DNA of 64,000 nucleotides from Plebeiibacterium marinum (GTDB lineage Bacteria; Bacteroidota; Bacteroidia; Bacteroidales; Marinilabiliaceae), in NCBI RefSeq assembly GCF_026013615.1, contig NZ_JAPDPI010000005.1, positions 1 through 64,000 on the forward strand, in the 5' to 3' direction. Below the pieces are notes generated by a model, which did no database searches, was not told where the DNA came from, and saw only the letters and a program-made list of their open reading frames with translations. The position numbers and the translations under genes were made by a program. Shown here in pieces: positions 55,863 through 64,000 of the stretch. How positions within the stretch are numbered: the first letter of the stretch is position 1; each line of letters opens with the position of its first letter.

Positions 55863-57209
55863 ATGAAACAGTACAATATTTTTAGGTTATCTCTACTTAT
55901 CGCAATGGGCGGTTTTTTATTTGGGTATGATATTGCGATGATGTCCGGTCCAACAGCTCAGATTCAGGAATTATTTAATCTGTCTGATTCGAGCCTTGGA
56001 TTTACTGTGGCAATTGCCATTATTGGTACTATAATAGGTACTGTTATAATAGGGAAGCCAGCAGAAAAATATGGCAGAAAGCGTTCTCTTATATTCTTAT
56101 CAGGTATGTTTGCACTATCTGCAATAGGAAGTGCACTTGCTCAAAGCTGGTATATTCTGATGTTTTTTCGTTTTATAACAGGTATATTTCTTGGTAGTAC
56201 CACTGTAGTTACTCCTATGTTTATAGCCGAAATTTCACCTGCTAGTAAGCGAGGTAAGTTAGTTCTGCTAAACCAATTTTTAGTGGTATTTTCAATTTTT
56301 CTGGCCTACGTAATTAACTATGTAATTTCGCAAGCTTTTGCAGGAGAAACCTGGCGTATTATGATTGGAGTAGAAGCTGTTCCTGCAATTATATTTTTCA
56401 TATTATTATTTTCAGTTCCTGAAAGTCCTCGTTGGTTAGTTAATAAAAACCGTAAGGCAGAAGCACTTCAGGTATTTGAAAGTATTGGTGCTAAGGATCC
56501 ACATGGAGAGTTAAACTCAGTAGTTGAGGCTATTGAAGCAGAAATGCATTTGGAACATGGTAAACTTTTCGTAAAAGAAAATCGTTTTCCTATCATACTT
56601 ACTATTCTTATTGCAGCATTTAATCAGTTAGCAGGTATCAATGCCATAATGATTTATGCACCTCGTGTATTTGAAATGGCTGGATTTGCTACAGACTCTG
56701 CTTTGCTTCAATCTATATCTATAGGTTTAACAAATTTGGCCTTTACATTCCTTGCCCTGTTTTTAATTGATCGATATGGCAGAAGAACGTTATTAATGGT
56801 CGGCTCTGTTGGAATGGTTTTCTTTTTAAGTATGCTGTCTAAAGCATTTTATACCAACAATTTTACTGAGTTTGGAGGTTATGGAGTTATGGTTTACCTA
56901 ATGGGATTCATTGCCTTTTTTGCTTTTTCACAAGGTGCTGTTTTATGGGTGTTTATTTCCGAAATATTTCCAAATAAGATACGATCTAAAGGACAGGCTC
57001 TTGGAAGTTTTACGCACTGGATTATGGCTGCTGCATTAATATGGGGATTCCCAATTGTAGCTGAAATGCCTGGTATTGGAGGAGGTTTCTCATTTGCATT
57101 CTTTGCGGTAATGATGGTATTACACTTCTTTTTTGCTTGGAAGCTTATGCCTGAAACCAAGGGTAAAAGTCTGGAAGAAATACAACGTGAGATACAAAAC
57201 AGAAATTAA
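55863..57209 (+). CDS. MFS sugar porter, probably fructose uptake
   Basis: Inner-membrane sugar:H+ symporter, 448 residues, 12 helices. Hallmarks: MGGFLFGYDIAMMSGP, AEKYGRKRSLIFLSG, RFITGIFLGSTTVVTPMFIAEISPASKRG, PESPRWLVN, DRYGRRTLLM and PETKGKSLEEIQREI. It is followed after 38 bases by a fructokinase, so fructose (or a fructo-disaccharide) is the likely cargo. It is a distinct paralogue of the porter at 45331. It is the first gene of the porter-kinase-SusC-SusD run and lies downstream of the repeated operator-like sites. Confidence 0.92.
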   Translation: MKQYNIFRLSLLIAMGGFLFGYDIAMMSGPTAQIQELFNLSDSSLGFTVAIAIIGTIIGTVIIGKPAEKYGRKRSLIFLSGMFALSAIGSALAQSWYILMFFRFITGIFLGSTTVVTPMFIAEISPASKRGKLVLLNQFLVVFSIFLAYVINYVISQAFAGETWRIMIGVEAVPAIIFFILLFSVPESPRWLVNKNRKAEALQVFESIGAKDPHGELNSVVEAIEAEMHLEHGKLFVKENRFPIILTILIAAFNQLAGINAIMIYAPRVFEMAGFATDSALLQSISIGLTNLAFTFLALFLIDRYGRRTLLMVGSVGMVFFLSMLSKAFYTNNFTEFGGYGVMVYLMGFIAFFAFSQGAVLWVFISEIFPNKIRSKGQALGSFTHWIMAAALIWGFPIVAEMPGIGGGFSFAFFAVMMVLHFFFAWKLMPETKGKSLEEIQREIQNRN

Positions 57210-57247
57210 AAATCAGTTGAAACACAAATTATTTAGAAAAAAATCAA

Positions 57248-58144
57248 ATGGTACTAAAAGAGAAAAAAATATTATGCATTGGTGAGGTTCTGTGGGATAT
57301 GCTTCCTACAGGAGCCAAACCAGGAGGGGCACCTATGAACGTGGCTTTGCATCTGAAGAACATTGGATTAAATGTTCAGATAGCCAGCAGAGTTGGAAAT
57401 GATGAACAAGGACAAAAGTTGATAGATTTTTTGGAACAATCCGGTTTATCCACTGATTTAATTCAAATAGATGATCATCTACCAACAAGTGAAGTGTTAG
57501 TTAACCTGGATAACAAAGACCAGGCAAGTTATACGATATGTGAACCTGTGGCATGGGATGCTATTGAATTTACTCCAGAGTTGGAAAAGGTTGCCAATGA
57601 GTCAGATGTATTAATATATGGCTCTTTGGCTTCAAGAAATTCTGTTACGTGCGACGCTATTATGAAATGCATTGACAGGGTAGACTTTAAAATTATTGAT
57701 GTAAATCTACGTCCTCCTTACGATAGACAAGAGATAGTAGAACCCTTAATTGCCAGGGCTAACTTCATTAAGCTCAATGATGATGAAATGAGAGAAGTTG
57801 GAAGGTGGTATAACCTGACAGATAAAAGCGAAGAAAGCTTGATGAGCTGGTTAGGTGAGAAGTCGGGTGTAGATACTATTTGTATGACCAAAGGACCAGA
57901 AGGTTCTGTATTATTAGATAAAGGTGAATTTCATAAACATAGTGGATATCAAGTAGAAACAATAGATTCGGTTGGCGCAGGTGATGCTTTTTTGGCCGGT
58001 TTTATTTCTTCTTATTTACAAGATAACGACCCAATTGAGGCTTTGTATTTTGCTTCAGCTACAGGTGCTTATGTAGCTTCAAAAGAAGGTGCAACTCCTG
58101 CTTATGACTTAGAGCAAATTAAATCAATTTTTACTAATTTATAA
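57248..58144 (+). CDS. fructokinase (PfkB family)
   Basis: Cytoplasmic sugar kinase that phosphorylates fructose to fructose-6-phosphate. It is 298 residues. The N-terminal GEVLWDMLPTGAKPGGAPMNVALH substrate-binding motif is typical of fructokinases, and the ATP/anion-hole signature DSVGAGDAF carries the catalytic base D246. It is co-directional and tightly packed between the sugar porter (38 bases) and SusC (13 bases), which ties the locus to fructose-containing glycans such as levan or inulin. Confidence 0.93.
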   Translation: MVLKEKKILCIGEVLWDMLPTGAKPGGAPMNVALHLKNIGLNVQIASRVGNDEQGQKLIDFLEQSGLSTDLIQIDDHLPTSEVLVNLDNKDQASYTICEPVAWDAIEFTPELEKVANESDVLIYGSLASRNSVTCDAIMKCIDRVDFKIIDVNLRPPYDRQEIVEPLIARANFIKLNDDEMREVGRWYNLTDKSEESLMSWLGEKSGVDTICMTKGPEGSVLLDKGEFHKHSGYQVETIDSVGAGDAFLAGFISSYLQDNDPIEALYFASATGAYVASKEGATPAYDLEQIKSIFTNL

Positions 58145-58157
58145 ACAAATTTATGCT

Positions 58158-61100
58158 ATGAAAAAATCAGACAATTGGAAAATACTAACTGGCATTTTTC
58201 TGTCCATGTTTCTATTTATTTGTACAATAGGAGCCAATGCACAGGAAAAAACAGTTAAAGGTAAAGTTACCGGAACAGATGGTTTTGGTATACCTGGAGT
58301 AACTATTCTGGAAAAAGGAACCAATAATGGTACTATAACTGATCTGGATGGTGCTTATAGAATTAACGTTCCGGAGAGCGCAACTCTTTCAATATCGTTT
58401 ATTGGAATGGTAAGTCAGGAAATTCAAGTTCAGGGGAAGAGTATAATAGATGTTATACTTGAGCAGGAAAATATTGGATTAGATGAGGTAGTTGCAGTTG
58501 GATATGGTGTATTGAAAAAGGCTGATTTAACAGGTGCTGTTGAGGTTGTTAAGATGGAATCAGTTTCTGATGTTAGTTTGAGTTCTGGAAGTCCAGTTGT
58601 TGCTTTACAAGGAAGAGTACCAGGAATGTATATTGAGAAATCAGGATCACCTTCAGGTGCTGATACAAGAGTTCTTATTCGTGGAGAAAATACATTAGGT
58701 GATAATAATCCTTTGTTTATAATAGATGGAGTTCCAACAAAAAGACCAGAGGTATTTCAAAATCTGAGTCCGGGTTCAATTTCTTCTGTTCAGGTATTAA
58801 AAGATGCTTCAGCTTCTTCTATTTATGGAGCACGAGCTTCAAATGGGGTAGTAATCGTTACTACTAAAAATGGTGCAAAGCAGGATGGAAAAGTAACTGT
58901 ACAGTTTAATTCTAATGTTTCAATCCAATCAGAAAAACCACAACGTTTTAAAATGGCCAATGCTGTTCAGCGAGGAAGAGCATTGTGGCAGGCTTCAGTG
59001 AATGACCGAGTAGATCCGTCTGCGGGTTATGGCGAGATATACAATTTTGACTGGAATAATAATTTTGATAATCCGGTATTAAACAGTGTAACAGTTCAAC
59101 CTTATGTAGGAGGTGATACTAATGTACCTGCAGGAGATACTGATTGGCAGGATGAAACTTACGAAACAGGTTATGTAATCAATAACGATCTGACAATTTC
59201 TGGTGGAAATGAAACATCGTCTGTATTATTGAATCTGGGCTACCTTAAAAATACGGGTATGTTAAAATATACCAATTACGACAGGATTACAGCTCGTTTA
59301 AATGCGCAAACAAGCATGTTTAATGAAAAGTTAAAAGTGGGAATTAATACTCAGGTTGTTTCTTCGAATGAAACTCTTGAAACACCAGACTTGGGTAGTG
59401 TACCAACTCCTGCGTTAGCTATTTCTTCACCTCCGACTATACCTGTTTATACCTCTACTGGTGAATACGCCGGCCCATTAGGTTCAGGTTATTCAGATAG
59501 AAACAATCCCGTATTTATGCAGTATATTAATCGATTTGACAATACTAATCGTTCTTATCTTTTTGGAAATGTTTTTGCTGAATTGGAGCTTATTCCAAAT
59601 TTAGTTTTGAGAACTAACGTAGGAATTGATTATTCAATGGTAAAAGATAAAGATATAGAACCTGCATTTGAGAATGGATTTATTTCGCGATCAGTTAATA
59701 GTTTAACGATGTATAACAGCGACTTTACCAGTGTAACCTGGTCGAATACAGCAAACTATAAGTTAAAGAAAGGGAATAGTGATTTTGGATTTTTACTTGG
59801 AGTTGAATCTGTTAGCGACAATTTTAAAGATATGACAGGTTATAAAGAAGGTTTTTCTACTCAAACAGAGGACTTCTTTGTATTAAGTTCCGGAACCAGT
59901 AATGGTAATAGTTATGGAACTGCATCAGGGAGCAGACTTTTTTCTCAGTTTGGAAAAATAGATTATGGTTATGCCGGTAGATATCTGGCTTCTTTTACTC
60001 TACGACGTGACGGATCATCTCGTTTTGGTAAAGATAATCGCTATGGTTTATTTCCTGCAGCTACTTTAGGATGGCGATTGAGCGAGGAAGCATTCTTTAA
60101 ATCAATTAAGAAATTAAGCAATCTTAAATTAAGACTTGGAGCTGGACGAGTAGGTAATCAGGATGTAGGAGAGTATGCCAGTCTTGCATTATTCGAACCT
60201 CGTTATGGTGCTACTGCTGATCAGATTTCATCTATTGAACACAATTCATTTTTCGACCAATTCTGGAATGTAGGTTCAGCGTATGCACTGGATGGTTCTG
60301 ATTCTGGTAATCTTACATCAGGTTTTGTTTCGGTACAGGCAGCAAATCCTGCGTTGAAGTGGGAAACTACAGAAGAACTAAATATTGGTATTGATTTTGG
60401 ATTTTTCAATAACCAGTTAATGGGAGCTTTTGATTATTTCACAAGAACAACATCGGATATTCTTATTCAACCACCAGTTGCATCAGCTTTAGGTGAAGGA
60501 CAAAAACAATTCCTGAATGGGGCTACTCAAAAGAATAACGGATGGGAGTTTGCATTGAGCTATCGTAAAGATGTTAATGAGGATTTTACTTATGAAGTAT
60601 CAACCACTTTAAGTCACTTCAGTGATAAGATTACAAAACTACCTGAAGAAGTTAGAACAGCTTATGCCGGAAATGCTGAAAAAACTATTATTGGGCATTC
60701 CAGCCGTTCAATATTCGGATATGTAACCGATGGTATTTTTCAGAACGATGCAGAAGTAGAAGATCATGCTACACAAGTAGGAGCAGCACCGGGAAGAATC
60801 AGATATAAAGATTTAAACAATGACGGTAAAATCGATGCACTTGACCAGGATTTCCTGGGAACAACCCTTCCCGATCTTGAATATGGTTTGCGAGTTGCTG
60901 TCAACTATAAGAACTTTGATTTATCCTTATTTGGTTCTGGTGTTGCCGGGAAAACAGGTTATGATTATTATATAAATGTGAATAATTTTGTAAGAAGTAG
61001 GGATAATGTTGGACCAGGCGTATTTAAAGCATGGACACCTCAAAATACAAACACATCTATTCCTGCATTAAGTTTATCAGACAACAATAATGAAGTAAGA

Positions 61101-61343
61101 CCATCAGATTATTATAATGTAAATTCATCTTACTTTAAATTAAGAAACTTACAAATAGGTTATAACCTTACTTCATTAGTATCAGAGAAATTAGGTTTTG
61201 AAAATCTTCGTGTATATTTCATGACAGAAAATCTGTTTCTTATTAAGAGTAAAGAATTTCAGGGGCCGGATCCTGAAAGAACTAATATAAATACTATTCC
61301 AATTCCAAGATCATTCTCATTTGGAGTAAACATCGTATTATAA
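58158..61343 (+). CDS. SusC family TonB-dependent transporter, without STN domain
   Basis: 1061 residues. The signal peptide ends near GANAQ (about residue 29) and is followed directly by the regulatory-like beta domain (GKVTGTDGFGIPGVTILEKG), then the plug with LDEVVAVGYGVLKKADLTGAV and VQVLKDASASSIYGARASNG, and the barrel ending FSFGVNIVL. There is no STN domain, unlike the other two SusC proteins here. This fits control by the AraC regulator and not an ECF/FecR relay. It imports fructo-oligosaccharides if the neighbouring genes are a guide. Confidence 0.95.
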   Translation: MKKSDNWKILTGIFLSMFLFICTIGANAQEKTVKGKVTGTDGFGIPGVTILEKGTNNGTITDLDGAYRINVPESATLSISFIGMVSQEIQVQGKSIIDVILEQENIGLDEVVAVGYGVLKKADLTGAVEVVKMESVSDVSLSSGSPVVALQGRVPGMYIEKSGSPSGADTRVLIRGENTLGDNNPLFIIDGVPTKRPEVFQNLSPGSISSVQVLKDASASSIYGARASNGVVIVTTKNGAKQDGKVTVQFNSNVSIQSEKPQRFKMANAVQRGRALWQASVNDRVDPSAGYGEIYNFDWNNNFDNPVLNSVTVQPYVGGDTNVPAGDTDWQDETYETGYVINNDLTISGGNETSSVLLNLGYLKNTGMLKYTNYDRITARLNAQTSMFNEKLKVGINTQVVSSNETLETPDLGSVPTPALAISSPPTIPVYTSTGEYAGPLGSGYSDRNNPVFMQYINRFDNTNRSYLFGNVFAELELIPNLVLRTNVGIDYSMVKDKDIEPAFENGFISRSVNSLTMYNSDFTSVTWSNTANYKLKKGNSDFGFLLGVESVSDNFKDMTGYKEGFSTQTEDFFVLSSGTSNGNSYGTASGSRLFSQFGKIDYGYAGRYLASFTLRRDGSSRFGKDNRYGLFPAATLGWRLSEEAFFKSIKKLSNLKLRLGAGRVGNQDVGEYASLALFEPRYGATADQISSIEHNSFFDQFWNVGSAYALDGSDSGNLTSGFVSVQAANPALKWETTEELNIGIDFGFFNNQLMGAFDYFTRTTSDILIQPPVASALGEGQKQFLNGATQKNNGWEFALSYRKDVNEDFTYEVSTTLSHFSDKITKLPEEVRTAYAGNAEKTIIGHSSRSIFGYVTDGIFQNDAEVEDHATQVGAAPGRIRYKDLNNDGKIDALDQDFLGTTLPDLEYGLRVAVNYKNFDLSLFGSGVAGKTGYDYYINVNNFVRSRDNVGPGVFKAWTPQNTNTSIPALSLSDNNNEVRPSDYYNVNSSYFKLRNLQIGYNLTSLVSEKLGFENLRVYFMTENLFLIKSKEFQGPDPERTNINTIPIPRSFSFGVNIVL

Positions 61344-61352
61344 AGATTAAAA

Positions 61353-63101
61353 ATGAAAATTATGAAATACATATATAAAAATTGGTTTGCTATCATATTA
61401 GTAGTCTTATTATATTCTTGTAAGGACTATCTTGAAGTTGAACCACAGGGTTTTATCGAAGCGGGATCTCCATCTGTAGAAAGTGCTGAAGGTTTGGTAA
61501 CTGCAGCTTATGCTGCCATTGGTAATAATGATATGATTGGCCCTATTGCCAGCATGTGGGTTTACGGAAGTGTTCGTTCTGATGATGCCTATAAAGGTGG
61601 TGGAGGAACAGGTGATGTTGAGCCATTTAACTTTTATGAGCAGTATAATATAACGCAACCTGAACAAAGCTGGTTAGCTGGTCTTCCTTATACTTGGGAA
61701 AACTATTATTCTGCTATCTCAAGAGCTAATTCAGCTTTAAGAATGTTGAATCAACTTACAGATGATGAATATGAAGATAGAACAGCCCGTATTGCAGAAG
61801 CTCGCTTTTTAAGAGGACATAGTCATTTTATGCTAAAAATTCTGTTTAAATATATCCCTTATATTGATGAGAATCTATCCAACGATGAAATCATACAAAC
61901 ATCAAACAGAGAGTATACCAATGATGAACTTTGGAATGTAATTGCTAAAGATTTTCAATATGGTGTGGATAATCTTCCAGAAGATCAAGCTGAAATAGGT
62001 AGAGCAAACAAATTTGCAGCTGCTGCATATCTGGCTAAATTGAGACTATATCAGGCATATGAGCAGGATGATAATAACCAGGTTGTAAATATCAATGCAA
62101 CTCGTTTACAGGAAGTTGTTGACTTAACACAGATGGTAATTAACTCAGGTAAATATTCTTTACAGCCAGATTTTGCAGAGAACTTTCTTGATGGATATGA
62201 TAATGGCCCGGAATCTGTTTTTGCCATTCAATTTTCTATAAGTGATGGTACTACTGCCGGACGTTTGAATTTCGAAAATGGATTAAATTATCCTCATGGA
62301 GCTCCTCAGTATGGTTGTTGTGGATTTCACCAGGCAAGTCAGAATATGGTAAATGCTTTTGCTACTGATGAAAGTGGATTGCCAAAATTTGACACTTTTA
62401 ATGATGTGGAATTAAGTGCTGAAGATATTACACCTACAGGAGTAACTGTTGATCCCCGAATTGATCATACAGTAGGTATGAACGGACACCCTTATAAATA
62501 TAGGAACGAGGAAACTTATATTTTTGATAATAGTTGGATTAGAGAGCCTGGAGTATATGGTTACTTTCAAAGTATGAAAGAACAACAGGCTGCTGATTGT
62601 TCTTGCTATAAGAAGCAAGGTCCGTTTATGGGTGTTTCTAAAAATATTGATATTATTCGATATGCTGATGTGCTTTTAATGCAGGCAGAAGCTTATATTG
62701 AACTTGGTGAACAAGCCAATGCAATGCAGTTAATCAATCAAATTCGCAAAAGAGCCTCTGAAAGTACAGGACGAACTAAGTTGGCAGATGGCACAAATCC
62801 TTCTAATTATCTGATTAGTGAGTATGATGGAGCAAACCTTTCATGGACACAGGAAAATGCAAGAATAGCTTTACAATGGGAAAGAAGATTAGAATTTGCA
62901 ATGGAAAGTCCTCGTTTCTTTGACCTGGTACGTTGGGGTATTGCAGAACCTACATTGAATGCCTATTTGGAAAAGGAAAAAACCAGGAAAGATTTCTTGA
63001 ATAAAGCTCAGTTTACAGCAGGAAGAGATGAATATTATCCTATTCCACAACGAGAGATAGATTTTACAAAAAAATTGTATGAACAAAATGTTGGATACTA
63101 G
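61353..63101 (+). CDS. SusD/RagB family glycan-binding lipoprotein
   Basis: 582 residues; start at 61353 or the ATG at 61362. Lipoprotein signal with LLYSC (acceptor Cys near residue 23). SusD features: RIAEARFLRGHSHFMLKILF, RYADVLLMQAEAYIELGE, LQWERRLEFAMESPRFFDLVRWG and YYPIPQREIDFT near the end. It is longer than the other two SusD proteins, with an insertion around residues 300-410 containing a CCGFH segment and a DCSCY motif, possible disulfide-bearing surface loops. It begins 9 bases after the SusC stop. Confidence 0.94.
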   Translation: MKIMKYIYKNWFAIILVVLLYSCKDYLEVEPQGFIEAGSPSVESAEGLVTAAYAAIGNNDMIGPIASMWVYGSVRSDDAYKGGGGTGDVEPFNFYEQYNITQPEQSWLAGLPYTWENYYSAISRANSALRMLNQLTDDEYEDRTARIAEARFLRGHSHFMLKILFKYIPYIDENLSNDEIIQTSNREYTNDELWNVIAKDFQYGVDNLPEDQAEIGRANKFAAAAYLAKLRLYQAYEQDDNNQVVNINATRLQEVVDLTQMVINSGKYSLQPDFAENFLDGYDNGPESVFAIQFSISDGTTAGRLNFENGLNYPHGAPQYGCCGFHQASQNMVNAFATDESGLPKFDTFNDVELSAEDITPTGVTVDPRIDHTVGMNGHPYKYRNEETYIFDNSWIREPGVYGYFQSMKEQQAADCSCYKKQGPFMGVSKNIDIIRYADVLLMQAEAYIELGEQANAMQLINQIRKRASESTGRTKLADGTNPSNYLISEYDGANLSWTQENARIALQWERRLEFAMESPRFFDLVRWGIAEPTLNAYLEKEKTRKDFLNKAQFTAGRDEYYPIPQREIDFTKKLYEQNVGY

Positions 63102-63131
63102 ATCCTGCTACTATTATTAAGGAATTAATTC

Positions 63132-63161
63132 CCGGAGTGAACTTTTAAATATTCACTCCGG
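63132..63161 (+). terminator. hairpin after SusD, likely terminator or processing site
   Basis: CCGGAGTGAA (63132-63141) pairs perfectly with TTCACTCCGG (63152-63161). The downstream flank TTTCAACCTCCTTTTG has only weak T richness. It separates SusCD from the GH32-like gene and may set a lower level for it. Confidence 0.65.
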
Positions 63162-63215
63162 TTTCAACCTCCTTTTGTCCTAATAGAAATAGAAGTACAA
63201 CTTAATTTATTTACG

Positions 63216-64000
63216 ATGAAGGCATTTTTTGTTATACCTTTTATATTAATACTGTTATCGTTACATGGTTGCAAGATGGATTCTAAGATTAAATCACATG
63301 GAATTCACTTTGTATCACAAGAGATGCAGTTGGGAGCTCCAAAGGAACTATTCTTGCATAATGGAGAATATCACCTATTCTATCAGGCAAAAGAAAATGA
63401 CCAATTAATTCATTGTAAGCATGCAATTAGTAAGGATTTAGAAAACTGGCATCAAGCAACAAAAACCAATGAACTGGATTCTCTTGGATCAATTGGGGTT
63501 TGGAGTGTTGTGGTCGACCAAAATAATCAGAGTGGTCTGGCATCTGATAATCCTACTTTTATTGGATTTTACACTAATACCAGTAGTAAGGCGGAATCAA
63601 AAAACCGTAATTTTAAGTCTATCAATTTAGCAATTAGCACTGATGACGGTAATAGTTGGTTAAAGAAACCAGAATACGATATTCAACTTTATAACACCAA
63701 CTCAGACATTAGAGATGCAAAAGTGATTTGGCATGAAGAAATGCAGAGATGGGTAATGTTGGTATTATCAGGTTATCATGTTCAGTTTTATTTCTCTGAC
63801 GATCTGTTAAACTGGGAGTACTTTTATGAATTTGGAAATAAAGTTGACGAGAAAAAAGGAGAATGGACAGACCTTGAGTTTTTTCAAATAGGAGTTGATA
63901 ACTCAAACAATAAATATTGGGTTCTTTTTGTAAGCACAACAGAAGGTGCTCCTAATAATGGAAGTGGAACTCAGTATTTTGTAGGAGAGTTTAATGGTTT
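63216..64000 (+). CDS. GH32-like lipoprotein lacking catalytic carboxylates (partial, cut by window end)
   Basis: 261 codons from the ATG at 63216 to the edge, no stop. Lipoprotein signal ends SLHGC (acceptor Cys 19). The five-bladed GH32 propeller is clear: NGEYHLFYQ, HAISKDLENWH, AISTDDGNSW, IRDAKVIWHEEMQRWVM, FYFSDDLLNWEY and GSGTQYFVGEFNG each match GH32 landmarks. The active site is not conserved. The NDPNG motif with the nucleophile Asp reads GAPKE (Ala 41 at the Asp position), RDP reads RDA (D167 kept), and the WECPDLF motif with the acid/base Glu reads WTDLEFF (Thr 218). It is therefore probably not a fructosidase. Sitting right after SusD, where surface glycan-binding proteins usually lie, it may bind fructan without cutting it. 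That role is inference. Confidence 0.8.
   Translation, partial: MKAFFVIPFILILLSLHGCKMDSKIKSHGIHFVSQEMQLGAPKELFLHNGEYHLFYQAKENDQLIHCKHAISKDLENWHQATKTNELDSLGSIGVWSVVVDQNNQSGLASDNPTFIGFYTNTSSKAESKNRNFKSINLAISTDDGNSWLKKPEYDIQLYNTNSDIRDAKVIWHEEMQRWVMLVLSGYHVQFYFSDDLLNWEYFYEFGNKVDEKKGEWTDLEFFQIGVDNSNNKYWVLFVSTTEGAPNNGSGTQYFVGEFNG

Overview
The window is a stretch of a Bacteroidota chromosome, most likely a marine or gut-associated polysaccharide degrader. I base this on three SusC/SusD pairs, a one-protein hybrid two-component regulator, two ECF-sigma/FecR regulatory pairs, many lipoprotein glycoside hydrolases, and AT-rich intergenic DNA full of short palindromic repeats. No rRNA, tRNA or CRISPR array was recognised. 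All family calls come from reading motifs by eye; no search was run.

Layout. (1) 322-9030 holds glycoside hydrolases: GH43, then a likely operon of GH92, GH28, GH89 and a membrane protein related to heparan-alpha-glucosaminide N-acetyltransferase. (2) 9238-15005 has a hybrid two-component regulator whose signal-peptide region carries an in-frame repeat insertion, and a second GH28. (3) 15264-27340 starts with a truncated histidine kinase running into a convergent ECF sigma gene, followed by FecR, SusC, SusD, a double GH43 and a GH97. (4) 28294-38865 has a second sigma/FecR/SusC/SusD locus with no glycosidase; it has a lipoprotein and two tandem thioredoxin-like lipoproteins, so its substrate may not be a glycan. 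(5) 39053-46725 has two GH2 enzymes and a sugar-porter MFS; a 391-bp upstream region, including the first codons of the porter, is duplicated in front of the second GH2. (6) 47482-51606 is accessory DNA: a DUF1016 nuclease, an IS91-family transposase relic, a Crp-type regulator, an azoreductase and a MITE-like element. (7) 52303-54511 has an outer-membrane protein, an MFS exporter and a small membrane protein. (8) 54625-64000 is a fructan-type locus: divergent AraC regulator, sugar porter, fructokinase, SusC, SusD and a GH32-like lipoprotein cut by the window edge.

How it fits together. SusC/SusD pairs import oligomers made by surface enzymes, periplasmic glycosidases finish them, and MFS porters take up the monomers. 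The two SusC proteins next to sigma/FecR genes carry an N-terminal STN signalling domain, and the fructan SusC does not. This agrees with ECF control of the first two and AraC control of the third.

The strongest candidates for something new are the GH32-like lipoprotein that lacks both catalytic carboxylates (63216 onward), the GH89/acetyltransferase pair, the duplicated 391-bp region, and the repeat element in the regulator's signal peptide. Two helically phased repeat arrays are also unexplained (27781-28076 and 49436-49550).
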